A stretch of DNA of 64,000 bases from Sulfurovum sp. XGS-02 (GCF_023213175.1 NZ_CP093312.1:1550001-1614000); one strand, 5' to 3'. Positions 1 to 9,568 are shown, counted from the stretch's first letter. Translations and numbers: made by a program. The notes: a model not told the origin generated them from the letters alone.

Positions 1-227
1 ATAGGAATAATGTTGATTCCTTCGATCTTCTCAAGATGTGACAAAGTAATCACACCCTGCCTTATCTTCTTAGCCAGAAAGATCTCCACTGTATGCAGAT
101 CTGTCATCCCTTCTGCTAAGAGGTTTGCAAAGGAAATCTTTTTGGGAGGTCTGCTTTTCACCAATGTAGAAATCGCTTCTTTCGTGATAAGGTTTTCTTT
201 AAGCATGATTTCAATGAGTTTTACCAT
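1..227 (-). CDS. mshE: MSHA-type pilus assembly ATPase MshE, N-terminal part (cut by window edge)
   Basis: An open frame runs from an ATG at 225-227 off the left edge. It has a good ribosome site (GGGAG) about 7 bases upstream. The 75 visible residues start MVKLIEIMLKENLITKEA and resemble the N-terminal domain of GspE/PilB/MshE ATPases, which power pilus extension from the inner-membrane platform. The catalytic domain lies outside the window. The identity rests mainly on order: six upstream genes match mshI-J-K-L-M-N, and mshE follows mshN in Vibrio. In c-di-GMP-binding MshE proteins this domain begins with an RLG motif. Here the matching residues are KLI, so nucleotide sensing may be lost. 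Confidence 0.72.
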   Translation of the reverse strand, partial: MVKLIEIMLKENLITKEAISTLVKSRPPKKISFANLLAEGMTDLHTVEIFLAKKIRQGVITLSHLEKIEGINIIP

Positions 228-278
228 TTACCGCTCCCAACTATATTCAAAAAGTATACCATAATACTTAACTTAATT

Positions 279-1016
279 TTATAATTTATCATTTTCAATC
301 CGATATAATAACTTTTTTGCTTCTCGTGAGTCTGACTGTTTCAGATAAGCATTTAAAATAGACAAGGCTTCATTTTTACGGCCCAATTTGACTTTTGATT
401 TGACAAAAATAAGTAAACTCTCTTCCTTACTCTCATCAAGTTTATTCGTCTCCAATGCCCAATATTCAGCTTTTTGATAATTTCCATTTTTATAATAACT
501 TTTAGCTAAAAATAAAGCATCATCTATGTCATGTGATTCAAAAAAACGCTTCTCTACATCTTTATATCCTGAGACACTTGTTGAATCAATGATCTCTAGA
601 TGTATTTTCTTCTCTGCCACGATCTCTTCTTCAGAGTTATTTTCATTACTGTCATCAAGTATAGGTATATCGACCAGTATATTGTTATGTGTCTTCTCCA
701 CTTTATCAGCCATCTCTATCATATTCTCTTTGACTTCCAAGTTGTCCAAAGCCTTATCAAGTAGTACACTCTCTTTGACATTCATCCTATCAGACGTTAC
801 ACTATTTTTAGACGCTTCATTGTATTCAAGAGTTCGGTTGACATTTGAAGTCTCAAAATAGCCTTTCAAAGTACCAATATTCATGTTACTATTTGTTTGA
901 AAAAAAATAATAAAAATGGCTAAAATAACAAGAATTCCAAAGCCTATATACCAAGGTTTTAACTTTTTCTTCCTATATCGTTTCCACTCTTCCTCTAACT
1001 GTTTTATATCATACAT
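279..1016 (-). CDS. MshN-like TPR protein of the MSHA-type pilus cluster
   Basis: The 245-residue protein has a short basic cytoplasmic start, one membrane segment at about residues 21-41 and an acidic, poorly conserved linker. Its C-terminal third is helical and TPR-like (about residues 165-240). This is the architecture of MshN, a membrane-anchored TPR protein of MSHA pilus biogenesis. Its start overlaps the end of the MshM-like gene by 8 bases, which indicates translational coupling. Sequence similarity to characterised MshN cannot be judged here. The assignment relies on topology and gene order. No enzymatic motif is visible. Confidence 0.62.
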   Translation of the reverse strand: MYDIKQLEEEWKRYRKKKLKPWYIGFGILVILAIFIIFFQTNSNMNIGTLKGYFETSNVNRTLEYNEASKNSVTSDRMNVKESVLLDKALDNLEVKENMIEMADKVEKTHNNILVDIPILDDSNENNSEEEIVAEKKIHLEIIDSTSVSGYKDVEKRFFESHDIDDALFLAKSYYKNGNYQKAEYWALETNKLDESKEESLLIFVKSKVKLGRKNEALSILNAYLKQSDSREAKKLLYRIENDKL

Positions 1017-1821
1017 GAATGTATCCTAATTTCAGTGCTGCCATTTCAATAATTCGGTCTGATATCTTCGTATAGTTCACTTTTGAGGGTTCATTTTTAT
1101 CATAATATTCACAAATTTCAAAAATAGTAAACAAAAGTTTATTACACTCTCGGTAATTACCTTTAGTATATTTGTGAATACGTTTAATATTCTTCGCTTT
1201 AATACTGTTTGCTATTTCAAAAAGATTCTTCTTTAAAAGTTTTTTATGGATATAGGCAGTCTGATCTTCCTTTGTAGCATTTTTAAGCTCGATCACTTCC
1301 CATATACGAGATTGAAAATGCTCTTTGGCTATCAAATCTTCATCTTCTGTTTTATGTAAAGAAACGACAAATTTGACAGCACGGCTGTCAGAAAGAAGGC
1401 GAATCTTTTCCATCATCTCAGGACTATACATTTGTGCTTCATCCAGTAAGATAATGATCTCTCTTTTACCTCTGAGGTTTTTACAGAAATCAACTAATGA
1501 AGCAAAATTCACTTCCGTGTTGCTCGGTAGATCCTTTTTTGTTAAAACTTTAAATAATTTATGAAAAAACTCTTTTTCATTGATCGCAGGTGTATCAAAA
1601 TAGTGAATCTCTTTTTGGTGCTTTAGTTTTTCCTGGACTCGAGTGAGTAAAATACTTTTACCTGTACCAGGTTTACCAAATAGTAAGATCATCTTCAGCG
1701 GCTTATTCATGCTATGCTGCAATTGTTGAAAAGCCGTGACTGAAGAATCTAGATCAATGTAATCGTCAATATCTACCGAATCAACGAATACATTTTTAGC
1801 AGCTTCATATCTACTTTTCAT
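1009..1821 (-). CDS. MshM/ExeA-family AAA ATPase
   Basis: This 270-residue ATPase has a Walker A motif GKPGTGKS at residues 49-56 and a Walker B motif IIILLDEA at 122-129, followed by a sensor-like stretch around DSRAVKFVVSLH. It belongs to the GspA/ExeA/MshM group, which helps place or assemble the outer-membrane secretin through peptidoglycan. Unlike ExeA it lacks the long periplasmic C-terminal domain, so it is the short MshM-like form. It overlaps the secretin gene upstream by 11 bases and the TPR gene downstream by 8, so it sits inside one tightly packed operon. Confidence 0.75.
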   Translation of the reverse strand: MKSRYEAAKNVFVDSVDIDDYIDLDSSVTAFQQLQHSMNKPLKMILLFGKPGTGKSILLTRVQEKLKHQKEIHYFDTPAINEKEFFHKLFKVLTKKDLPSNTEVNFASLVDFCKNLRGKREIIILLDEAQMYSPEMMEKIRLLSDSRAVKFVVSLHKTEDEDLIAKEHFQSRIWEVIELKNATKEDQTAYIHKKLLKKNLFEIANSIKAKNIKRIHKYTKGNYRECNKLLFTIFEICEYYDKNEPSKVNYTKISDRIIEMAALKLGYIHV

Positions 1822-3391
1822 TTAACTTTGCATATCCCAAGTCTTTTAATGAAACAGACTTAGAATTTTTAACGATATGTGGAGTGATAATAAATACCAA
1901 CTCTTCTACTGTATTAATTTTCTCTTGACGTTTAAATAAAGTACCTAACCCAGGGATATCACCCAAAAGTGGTACATGATTGTCTTTAAACCCTGTTTGT
2001 GTCGATATAAGCCCTCCAAGTATAGCATGCTCCCCATCTTTTACCTTGATCACAGAGGCGATCTGTTGTTTAACTAAATCAGGCGGGATCGTTCTTGCAC
2101 CTGCACCTGTTGTAACGGTATCTATTGTATCCGAAATAGATGGGTTGATCTTTAAGGTAATCATTCCGTTACTATCGATCTCCGGTGTAATGTCCAGTAG
2201 AACTCCGGCAAAGACAGAATCAACAACCTCACCCTCTGCAGCAACAGCACCACCTGTACTTGATGCTGTACTCGAAGACTTGATCTTATAGAAGAGCTCT
2301 TGCCCTACACTGATCAATGCAGGTTGGTTGTTGAGAGCCATCACACGAGGGCTTGAGACAGATTTGACATCTCCCTGCGTCGATAAGAATTTCACCACTT
2401 CAGTTACATCTGTACTTCCTGTAGCACTGAAAAGTTGTGCATTACTTGGTCTTGTATCAGGTGAGGCTGCATATTCTGTTATACCGTCTGTTGTATCAAA
2501 TGTAAACTCAGCTATATTTTTCTGTGCCATGAGGATACTATTGATCGTTTGGTTCTGCAAACTATAGAGTTGAGACCAGTCAACCCCAGTTGTAGTACTG
2601 TCATCAAAGGATACACTAAGAATACGTATATCGATCAATACTTGTGATTTGATCTGTTTTGTAAGTTCATGTACATACCTAGCCACTCTGTTGATCTGTC
2701 GATCTGTACCTGTTACTGTCACCATACCTGCTTCCGGATTCACGATTGGTGCCAAAGGATTATATTCCCACACTTTACCATCCGGACCCGTCCATGTATC
2801 ACCAGATCTTGTATAATGGGTACTTCCATCAGCTGCACCGATCAAGATACGCTGTATCTCTGCTTCGACCGTCTTCCAAAATTGGAACTCATCCGTACTT
2901 TCTATCTCTATACCTGTTTTAGACGATGACTGGCTCGAATTAGCACCACCTCCTGCTTGCTGAGCAGAGTCTTCACTACCGGCAATAGTCACATTGGCAG
3001 TACTCACACCTTTTCTCTGTCCAGAAATATAATGAATACGGAATGTACGTGTGATCAAATATGAGATCGTCAGTTTATTTCCATTGAGTGTATAATTGAG
3101 GTCATTGTCTTTAAGGATCGTATTTAAAAAACCTTTTAATGTACTGTTTTTCAACTTTACATAATAAAGATTGTTATTCATCCGTAACTTTGCAGCATCA
3201 TCTTTTACAATCACACTCAATCCACATGTATCTGCAAGATTGTCTATAACATCCCTAATGGTCAATTTACTGTCTATCGTCACACTAAATAACTTTGTAG
3301 AACAACTTCCTGCTGAGAGGTTATGAGTAAACCCTAATAGCATTGCTAGTACTACAAGAAACTTAAATCCTGATGTATGTATATTTTTCAT
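1811..3391 (-). CDS. mshL: MSHA-type pilus secretin MshL (PilQ/GspD superfamily)
   Basis: The 526-residue protein starts with a signal peptide (MKNIHTSGFKFLVVLAMLLG, cleavage near LSAG). A STN/secretin-N-like region covers about residues 45-110 (FSVTIDSKLTIRDVIDNL). The C-terminal secretin domain shows the usual blocks: SSPRVMALNNQPA, DITPEIDSNGMITLKINPSIS, VPLLGDIPGLGTLFK and ELVFIITPHIV. It would form the outer-membrane gate through which the pilus exits. Length and order match MshL. A serine/glycine-rich stretch at about residues 140-160 is a flexible linker. It follows the MshK-like gene by 4 bases. Confidence 0.9.
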   Translation of the reverse strand: MKNIHTSGFKFLVVLAMLLGFTHNLSAGSCSTKLFSVTIDSKLTIRDVIDNLADTCGLSVIVKDDAAKLRMNNNLYYVKLKNSTLKGFLNTILKDNDLNYTLNGNKLTISYLITRTFRIHYISGQRKGVSTANVTIAGSEDSAQQAGGGANSSQSSSKTGIEIESTDEFQFWKTVEAEIQRILIGAADGSTHYTRSGDTWTGPDGKVWEYNPLAPIVNPEAGMVTVTGTDRQINRVARYVHELTKQIKSQVLIDIRILSVSFDDSTTTGVDWSQLYSLQNQTINSILMAQKNIAEFTFDTTDGITEYAASPDTRPSNAQLFSATGSTDVTEVVKFLSTQGDVKSVSSPRVMALNNQPALISVGQELFYKIKSSSTASSTGGAVAAEGEVVDSVFAGVLLDITPEIDSNGMITLKINPSISDTIDTVTTGAGARTIPPDLVKQQIASVIKVKDGEHAILGGLISTQTGFKDNHVPLLGDIPGLGTLFKRQEKINTVEELVFIITPHIVKNSKSVSLKDLGYAKLNEK

Positions 3392-3395
3392 TCTA

Positions 3396-3800
3396 TTACC
3401 TTTCTTCCAACTTTATGAAATTATCTCTCTTATCATGAAGAAATAATTTTTTAATGTGATTCTCATTTCGAAGTACCACACCTCTTTCACCTACATATTT
3501 TAATGTATAGCCCATAACACTATCATCAAGACTGTTCCATGAATCATTAATATAAGCTTTGCCATTTACTATAGCATGCAGTACTAATTTCGCTTCATTG
3601 GTATCATTTACTGCGACTTTTGTCACATTATTCTCTACTTGTAGGCGTACAAATGGATCCTTTGTACTCTCTAAAGTTGCTAAATCCACACCCTCACGTT
3701 TTTCGTGTATTTTAAAAATCATATCTTGTATCTGTTTAACAGATAAATCTGCATTTAAGAGCACTGTCAGTGGTAATAGTAATAAAAATATCTTTTTCAT
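3396..3800 (-). CDS. MshK-like periplasmic pilus biogenesis protein
   Basis: The start is set at the ATG at 3800, which overlaps the upstream stop codon as TAATG and gives a clean signal peptide (MKKIFLLLLPLTVLLNA). A longer frame from 3818 would put charged residues before it. The mature part, about 118 residues, ends in a segment with the feel of PilP/MshK (AIVNGKAYINDSWNSL, then GYTLKYVGERGVVLRN). Such proteins link the inner-membrane platform to the secretin. The call depends on position between mshJ and mshL. Similarity alone would not be enough. Confidence 0.6.
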   Translation of the reverse strand: MKKIFLLLLPLTVLLNADLSVKQIQDMIFKIHEKREGVDLATLESTKDPFVRLQVENNVTKVAVNDTNEAKLVLHAIVNGKAYINDSWNSLDDSVMGYTLKYVGERGVVLRNENHIKKLFLHDKRDNFIKLEER

Positions 3801-4456
3801 TAGTGATTTATCCCCCATACTGAAATATTAATATCTGCTATAGTATCTGATGAATTAGTATCCGAAACCAATTTGGATTCAAAGATATCTGTTACCAAAA
3901 CATTTTGCTCAAGTTCATTCATAAACTTCACAATATTCTTATAGGGTCCCTTACAACCTATACCGATTTCTAAAACATGACCAAAACTACCTGTATTTTC
4001 ACTGACATATTTATTCGTAATATATTCCAGGTCAACATTTTGTATCTCTGCTTTATGTGTCACTGAATTTAAGAATATAGACCAACTTTTTTGATTGAAC
4101 AACATATCAGAAAGCTTTTCCAAATTCGAGTCTATAAATTTGATCTTGTTCGTTGTATCGACGATCTTTTTCTTTTTGACAACGATATCATTATCAAATT
4201 TCTTCACATAGTATTCACGATCACCGCTCACTGTGATAGAGTTAAGATAGATATTGTTGTCTTTTATACTTTTTTGTATGCTTTTTTTACTTCGTTCACT
4301 TTTTTTGTAGAGATCTTCTGTATAAGGTAATAAATAGGCATATCCTAAATATGCTATAATACCGGCTATACCAAGGATCACTACCCATTTTTCGCTCTCT
4401 TTTTTAGGAGCAAAATAGATATCTAATGCTTCTAATTTATCTTCTAAATATTTCAT
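3800..4456 (-). CDS. MshJ/PilO-like inner-membrane alignment protein
   Basis: The 218-residue protein has a cytoplasmic start, one membrane helix at about residues 24-45 (WVVILGIAGIIAYLGYAYLL) and a coiled-coil stretch. A C-terminal ferredoxin-like region typical of PilO/GspM/MshJ follows (LEIGIGCKGPYKNIVKFMNELEQ, in part). These proteins pair with PilN-type partners to align the pilus motor with the secretin. It overlaps the MshI-like gene by 4 bases at its start and the MshK-like gene by one base at its stop. Confidence 0.7.
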   Translation of the reverse strand: MKYLEDKLEALDIYFAPKKESEKWVVILGIAGIIAYLGYAYLLPYTEDLYKKSERSKKSIQKSIKDNNIYLNSITVSGDREYYVKKFDNDIVVKKKKIVDTTNKIKFIDSNLEKLSDMLFNQKSWSIFLNSVTHKAEIQNVDLEYITNKYVSENTGSFGHVLEIGIGCKGPYKNIVKFMNELEQNVLVTDIFESKLVSDTNSSDTIADINISVWGINH

Positions 4457-5985
4457 CTTAATACAACCTTTAACAGACCTGCATAGTAATTACTCTCAGG
4501 GTCTTTTTGGATTCTTTCGATATCTATTTCAATGATTTCATCAAAATGGGTATCAGACATATATTTAATCACTTCTGTAAATTTTCTGTCATCTGAACTA
4601 AGTAAGGAGAGCCACAATGTGTCCTTCTCACTTTTTAACATCTCTACATGTACGTCAAACTGATCAAGCTCTTTAGCAAGCGTATGATAGATCCCTGACT
4701 TCAAACGGTAATTTACTTTTTTATCGTAAATAGATGTAAGCATCTTTGATTTTCCATCATATGTATCGGATAATACTTTTATCTTGTCATCTAACATTTT
4801 GATCTGGCTTTTCTTCTCACTCAGTATTTTTTTATACTTATTCGATTCGGCTGTGAGTTTATTATTTTCAATTGTTAATGCATAAATTTTTGCATCATTT
4901 ACATAGGAACCTACCAGGTAGACCAAAGGATATGCCAAACTCAAAGCAATAGCAGCAGCACTTGAAATAATGAACTGACCGCTTGCTCTATTGACAAAAG
5001 ATGGTGCACGTGGATACGTAGTTAAATTGACAAAAGAAGATTCATCTTCCATATAGTCAAATGAACTTAGGAGCATCAAATATTGTAATTGATCCGTATA
5101 CCATTCATCACTTGATACATTATAGTTGAAATTAAAATCTGATGAGTGTAAACCTAAATAGTTCTGACTATAGTCATCTAACCCGATAATAGGCCCTTTT
5201 TCACTTCCTATAAACAATTGATCTATGGTATCTAACTCAAATGCTCTCTTTACATAAATAATGATGTCATTAATCGTGATAAAGACATCAGCAAAGATTT
5301 TCATAAAACTTTGTTGATAGTCACTGTTTGTTGTTTTAAGACCTTCTGATTCTAGTACAGTGTAAAACTCTTTTTCATCAACTTTTTCACCTATAGACTC
5401 ACAATATTTATCGTATATCTGTTCTAAAGAGAAATCTATGGATTTCGAATAGAGATATTGACCATTCTCATACACCGTTACAAACGCATCATTTTTCGTA
5501 AAGTAAACAAAGCAGTGTGCTTTATTGTCTTGTAGTATCTCTTTTTTATACAGTGGTTTATAAAGAAGTGGTGCCGGGACAATGAGGTCAATATATTTTG
5601 TTTGCTCTTTTATAGGGAGATAGAGTTCATCAAGTGACTCCGGTTCAGCAACGAAGATATGATATTCTCTCTCTTCCCCTGAACTTTCAAGTTCAACCGA
5701 AGAGATAGTATACGTATGAGCCTGATCCAGGCCTAACTCTTCATAAGCTTTGATATCGAGTATATCTGCAATATCTTCTTCGGGAATATTTCTACTTATA
5801 TTTACTTTTGTACTAATAATATCTCTATTATTTACATACGAGGTAATAAAATTTGAAGTATTGTAAGTGAGCTTATCTAAAGGTTTAAATACATCATTTT
5901 TAAATGCATAACTTTTACCTGTGTATGCATTAAGCGTAACAACATTTTTTACAGTCGATTCTGACGAATTTTTTTTCAAAAACAT
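4453..5985 (-). CDS. MshI-like PilM/PilN fusion, first gene of the pilus operon
   Basis: The 510-residue protein joins two parts. Residues 1 to about 320 look like a divergent PilM/actin-fold domain. Residues about 333-358 form a membrane helix, followed by a long coiled coil (about 362-420) and a PilN-like periplasmic domain. In MSHA systems MshI and its partners form the inner-membrane alignment complex. It is preceded by an excellent ribosome site (GGAAGGAAG) and a TATAAT box, so the operon probably starts here. Conserved PilM nucleotide motifs are not obvious to me, so the N-terminal half may not bind ATP. Confidence 0.65.
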   Translation of the reverse strand: MFLKKNSSESTVKNVVTLNAYTGKSYAFKNDVFKPLDKLTYNTSNFITSYVNNRDIISTKVNISRNIPEEDIADILDIKAYEELGLDQAHTYTISSVELESSGEEREYHIFVAEPESLDELYLPIKEQTKYIDLIVPAPLLYKPLYKKEILQDNKAHCFVYFTKNDAFVTVYENGQYLYSKSIDFSLEQIYDKYCESIGEKVDEKEFYTVLESEGLKTTNSDYQQSFMKIFADVFITINDIIIYVKRAFELDTIDQLFIGSEKGPIIGLDDYSQNYLGLHSSDFNFNYNVSSDEWYTDQLQYLMLLSSFDYMEDESSFVNLTTYPRAPSFVNRASGQFIISSAAAIALSLAYPLVYLVGSYVNDAKIYALTIENNKLTAESNKYKKILSEKKSQIKMLDDKIKVLSDTYDGKSKMLTSIYDKKVNYRLKSGIYHTLAKELDQFDVHVEMLKSEKDTLWLSLLSSDDRKFTEVIKYMSDTHFDEIIEIDIERIQKDPESNYYAGLLKVVLR

Positions 5986-6010
5986 TTTAAACTTCCTTCC
6001 TTGTTGACCA

Positions 6011-6016
6011 ATTATA
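6011..6016 (-). promoter_or_regulatory. -10 box of the MSHA-type pilus operon
   Basis: A perfect TATAAT on the minus strand lies 25 bases before the MshI-like ATG in a very AT-rich 174-base gap downstream of era. No good -35 is visible, which is usual for sigma-70 promoters in this phylum. The gap indicates that the pilus operon is transcribed separately from era. Confidence 0.5.
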
Positions 6017-6159
6017 TATGTTATAATATTAAAACAATCTTACAAAATGTAAAACTTTCTAAAAATATAACTTTTTTTAATTGTTGATATTTAATTTACC
6101 AGAAAGTACCTGCTATATAGGCTATTTATACAGCTTTATGAAAAAATTCTTTCTCAATT

Positions 6160-7068
6160 TTAAATGATATAACCAAACTCTTCTAAGCCATCCTTGTTTT
6201 TACTCCACCCTTTTTTAACAGCGACATGAAGGTCTAAAAATATTTTTTTACCTGAAAAGAGTTCCATCTGTTCACGTGCAAGTTTACCTACACGCTTGAT
6301 CCCTGCACCCTTTTGGCCTACGATCATCCCTTTTTGTGTCTCTTTTTCCACAACGATCGTTGCATAGACTTTATCCATGCTGTCACCCTCGTCGATCTTT
6401 TCTATGGTCACATCGCTCTCATAAGGTATTTCATCACTGAGGTTCTCAAAAATAGACTCACGAATGAGTTCCTTATAGATATTCCTTATATGTTCTGTGG
6501 TGAGGATCTCAGGGTCGTAGAGGAAAGGAGAGCTTGGCAGATGCTTACATATCTCATCAAGCAGTTGTTTTTTACCTACTTTTTTATTAACAGAAAAAGG
6601 GATGATCGCTTCAAAACAGTCTTGATATTTCTGATACTCACCCAACTTTGCCAATATATCACCCTGCTTTACATGATCGATCTTAGTAAGCACAACGATG
6701 TGCTTAACACCTTTGGCTTGCGTAAGTTTTAAAAATTTTTCATACTCTGTAAGCTTATCTGTGACAGGTGCAAGGAAAATAATAAGATCACTGTCCCCCA
6801 TCGCTTTGAGTGCTTCATCCAACATAAATTGATTCAAAAGTCTCTCTTTTTCATGAATACCTGGCGTATCCACAAAAATGATCTGTGCATCATCATGCAT
6901 GACGATAATGTTCATACGTTTACGTGTTGCCTGTGCTTTCTTTGAAACCATTGCAAGCTTTTCACCGACGATGTGATTGAGTAATGTGCTTTTCCCCGCA
7001 TTAGGCCTTCCCACCACTGCAACAAAGCCAGCTTTGGTATCTACTTCTTCTTTTTCATGATCAAACAT
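6160..7068 (-). CDS. era: GTPase Era
   Basis: The 302-residue GTPase acts in 16S rRNA maturation and 30S assembly. G1 is GRPNAGKS (residues 20-27), G3 is DTPG within IIFVDTPGIHEKE, and G4 is TKID within VVLTKIDHVK. The C-terminal KH domain has KGMIVGQKGAGIKRVG and ends in the basic segment HVAVKKGWSKN. Length is normal for the family. AAAGG lies just before the start. It follows hslU by 101 bases, where a TATACT box on the minus strand could give it a promoter of its own. The order rplI-hslV-hslU-era is common in Campylobacterota. Confidence 0.96.
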   Translation of the reverse strand: MFDHEKEEVDTKAGFVAVVGRPNAGKSTLLNHIVGEKLAMVSKKAQATRKRMNIIVMHDDAQIIFVDTPGIHEKERLLNQFMLDEALKAMGDSDLIIFLAPVTDKLTEYEKFLKLTQAKGVKHIVVLTKIDHVKQGDILAKLGEYQKYQDCFEAIIPFSVNKKVGKKQLLDEICKHLPSSPFLYDPEILTTEHIRNIYKELIRESIFENLSDEIPYESDVTIEKIDEGDSMDKVYATIVVEKETQKGMIVGQKGAGIKRVGKLAREQMELFSGKKIFLDLHVAVKKGWSKNKDGLEEFGYII

Positions 7069-7169
7069 TTCATTTTCCTTTTAAGTGCCTCTTAACTTTC
7101 GCCTCGTTTTAAATTCATCCTAGTATAGAGTGCTACATTATGAGAGCTTTGCTCTGATTCAATACAGCC

Positions 7170-8498
7170 TTACAGTATATAGCGGGTTGCATCTTCATCT
7201 TCAACCACTTTGCTTATCTTCTCTTCTACCAATGCTTTATCCACATGGATAGTTTCACCCTTGTGTTCGTCGGCTGAGAAACTGATCTCTTCGAGGATCT
7301 TTTCCATTACTGTATGTAAACGTCTGGCACCTATATCTTCAGTCTTTTCATTGGCAAGCAGTGAATAGTGTGCAATGGCTCTCAGTGCTTCTTCCTCAAA
7401 GTTCAACGCTACACCTTCAACCTTCATCAATGCTATATACTGTTTGATAAGTGCATTTTTGGGTTCTGTCAAAATACGATATAAGGTCTCTTCATTTAAG
7501 CTGTTAAGCTCAACACGAAGAGGGAACCGTCCCTGGAGCTCCGGCATTAGGTCACTGGGTTTACTCACATGGAAGGCACCTGCAGCTATAAAGAGAATAT
7601 GGTCTGTATTGACCATACCTAGCTTCGTATTGACAGAGGAACCTTCTACAATAGGAAGTAGATCTCTTTGCACACCCTCTTTGCTAGGGTCTTGCCTGCT
7701 TTGTGAATTGGAAGCTACAGCGACTTTATCTATCTCGTCAAGAAATACGATACCGCCCTTCTCTACCTTTTCAAGTGCCAGAGATTTAAGATTTTCTTCA
7801 TCAAGAAGTTTTTCACTTGCCTCAGCTTCCAATATCTTCTTGGCATCTTTCACAGTAACTTCTTTTTCCGGACCTTTCTTACCCATACCTCCCAGAACTT
7901 TAACAATAGACTCTTGTACCTGGATCATTTGTGGAGGAAGTCCCTCTTCTGGCATGGCAGGCGTGTTCGGTACTTCTACTTTGATCTTGAGATAATCAAG
8001 TTCACCTTTGGCATACTTCTCCTGCATACGTGTAAAAGAGGCATCATACTCTGCTTTCTTCTGTTCACTTGCACCGGCTGGAAGCGGAGGAAGAAGTTTT
8101 TCTATGATCTTGTTTTCAATATAGTTTTCTATCTTCTCTCTGTTTTTTTCATTTTCACTCTCACGTACCAAAGTCAAAGAGGTTGCAGCCAGATCACGTA
8201 TCATCGACTCGACATCTCGTCCGACAAACCCGACTTCCGTATATTTACTGGCTTCTACTTTAATGAATGGCAGATTCATCATCTTGGCCAAACGTCTGGC
8301 GATCTCCGTTTTACCAACCCCTGTACTACCGATCATCAATATATTTTTCGGTGTCACATCCTGCTGCATCTCCGGACTGAGCTGCATACGTCTGTAACGG
8401 TTTCTAAGTGCTACGGCGATCGTCTTTTTCGCTTCATTCTGTCCTATGACATATTTATCCAGGTAAGTAACTATCTCTTTAGGTGTTAAGTTCTCCAC
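7170..8498 (-). CDS. hslU: HslU, ATPase subunit of the HslUV protease
   Basis: The 442-residue AAA+ unfoldase feeds substrates to HslV. The Walker A region is GSTGVGKTEIARRLAK at about residues 57-72, and Walker B is GIVFLDEIDKVA. The insertion (I) domain lies between them at about 110-245. The C-terminus DATRYIL matches the conserved tail that docks into HslV. The gene lies 9 bases after hslV in the same direction, so the two subunits are co-transcribed. Confidence 0.97.
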   Translation of the reverse strand: MENLTPKEIVTYLDKYVIGQNEAKKTIAVALRNRYRRMQLSPEMQQDVTPKNILMIGSTGVGKTEIARRLAKMMNLPFIKVEASKYTEVGFVGRDVESMIRDLAATSLTLVRESENEKNREKIENYIENKIIEKLLPPLPAGASEQKKAEYDASFTRMQEKYAKGELDYLKIKVEVPNTPAMPEEGLPPQMIQVQESIVKVLGGMGKKGPEKEVTVKDAKKILEAEASEKLLDEENLKSLALEKVEKGGIVFLDEIDKVAVASNSQSRQDPSKEGVQRDLLPIVEGSSVNTKLGMVNTDHILFIAAGAFHVSKPSDLMPELQGRFPLRVELNSLNEETLYRILTEPKNALIKQYIALMKVEGVALNFEEEALRAIAHYSLLANEKTEDIGARRLHTVMEKILEEISFSADEHKGETIHVDKALVEEKISKVVEDEDATRYIL

Positions 8499-8507
8499 TA
8501 CACTTCC

Positions 8508-9038
8508 TTACAGTTCTAATATTTTAATATTCTTGTTCGTATAGATACAAAGTTCACCGGCAACTTCAAGTGACTCTTGTACCAGTGTTCTTGGATCAAG
8601 GTCTGTATGTTTGTCCAAAGCACGTGCTGCGGAGATGGCATAGTTACCGCCGGATCCTATCGCTGCTATCTTCCCGTCTTCAGGCTCTACGACATCACCC
8701 GTCCCTGAAAGTATAAAGATATGCTCCTGGTTCAGTACGATCATCATCGCTTCCAGCTGACGCAGATGTTTGTCTTTTCTCCACATTTTGGAAAACCCTA
8801 TGACAGACTTGAAAAGATCACCTCTTTTTTCAGCCAATATGCCCTCGAACATATCAAAAAGGTTAAATGCATCTGCCGTACTTCCAGCAAATCCTGCCAA
8901 TATTTTTCCTTCATGCAATGTGCGTATCTTTGTGGCATTACCTTTGAGTACGGTATCCCCAAAGGTTACTTGGCCATCACCGCCTATCACTGCTTTGCCA
9001 TTACTCTTATAACCCAGTATCGTAGTTGCGTCAAACAT
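8508..9038 (-). CDS. hslV: HslV, peptidase subunit of the HslUV protease
   Basis: The 176-residue threonine peptidase has the proteasome-beta fold. The active N-terminal threonine is in [11 protein letters not shown], so a four-residue propeptide precedes the catalytic TT, as in Helicobacter homologues. Other conserved parts are [25 protein letters not shown] and the C-terminal [17 protein letters not shown]. It is encoded 2 bases after rplI and 9 before hslU, giving a tight cluster. Confidence 0.97.
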   Translation of the reverse strand: MFDATTILGYKSNGKAVIGGDGQVTFGDTVLKGNATKIRTLHEGKILAGFAGSTADAFNLFDMFEGILAEKRGDLFKSVIGFSKMWRKDKHLRQLEAMMIVLNQEHIFILSGTGDVVEPEDGKIAAIGSGGNYAISAARALDKHTDLDPRTLVQESLEVAGELCIYTNKNIKILEL

Positions 9039-9040
9039 GA

Positions 9041-9484
9041 CTATACACCTACTACTTCTACTTTAAGTGTCGCATGAATCGCATGCCCAAGTTTGGCATC
9101 CACTTCATGCGTACCTGTTGACTTAAGTGCTTTCTTAAGATTAATATTTTTTTTGTCAAGTTCTATGTTGAGTTGTTCTTGTATGGCGTTTGATATATCA
9201 GCATTCCCAACTGAACCTTTGATACCGACAGGTGCCAATGGTTTTTCCACTTTAATGGTTGCCGCTTCAAGTGTTATTTTTTCAGCTTCAAGTCTGGCCA
9301 GTTCATCTCTTAGTTTTCTTGCCATCTCTTCTTGTTCGGCTTTCCAATTTTCTACAACCTCAGGTGTAGCCAACTTTGCCAAACCCTTTCCTATAAGGAA
9401 ATTCTGTCCATAGCCATCTTTTACTTCTTTAATTTCACCTGCTTTCCCAAGTGCTTTAACATCTTTGATCAATAATACTTTCAT
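9041..9484 (-). CDS. rplI: 50S ribosomal protein L9
   Basis: The 147-residue protein has the two-domain L9 form. The N-terminal signature is [20 protein letters not shown] followed by [11 protein letters not shown], then a long helix and a C-terminal rRNA-binding domain. It binds 23S rRNA near the L1 stalk. It is the first gene of the rplI-hslV-hslU group on the minus strand and is divergent from mlaA. The 162-base gap holds both promoters. Confidence 0.97.
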   Translation of the reverse strand: MKVLLIKDVKALGKAGEIKEVKDGYGQNFLIGKGLAKLATPEVVENWKAEQEEMARKLRDELARLEAEKITLEAATIKVEKPLAPVGIKGSVGNADISNAIQEQLNIELDKKNINLKKALKSTGTHEVDAKLGHAIHATLKVEVVGV

Positions 9485-9568
9485 TTATTTATTCCTTCTT
9501 ATGCCATATGTACCTATAATTTTAACAAACTTTTACTAGACATCTGTTAAAAGTACTATAACATCGCG

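Noticed and set aside
10-264. Plus-strand frame of 84 residues at the left edge
   Set aside because: It is the opposite strand of the mshE start, which has a ribosome site, family-like sequence and the right gene order.
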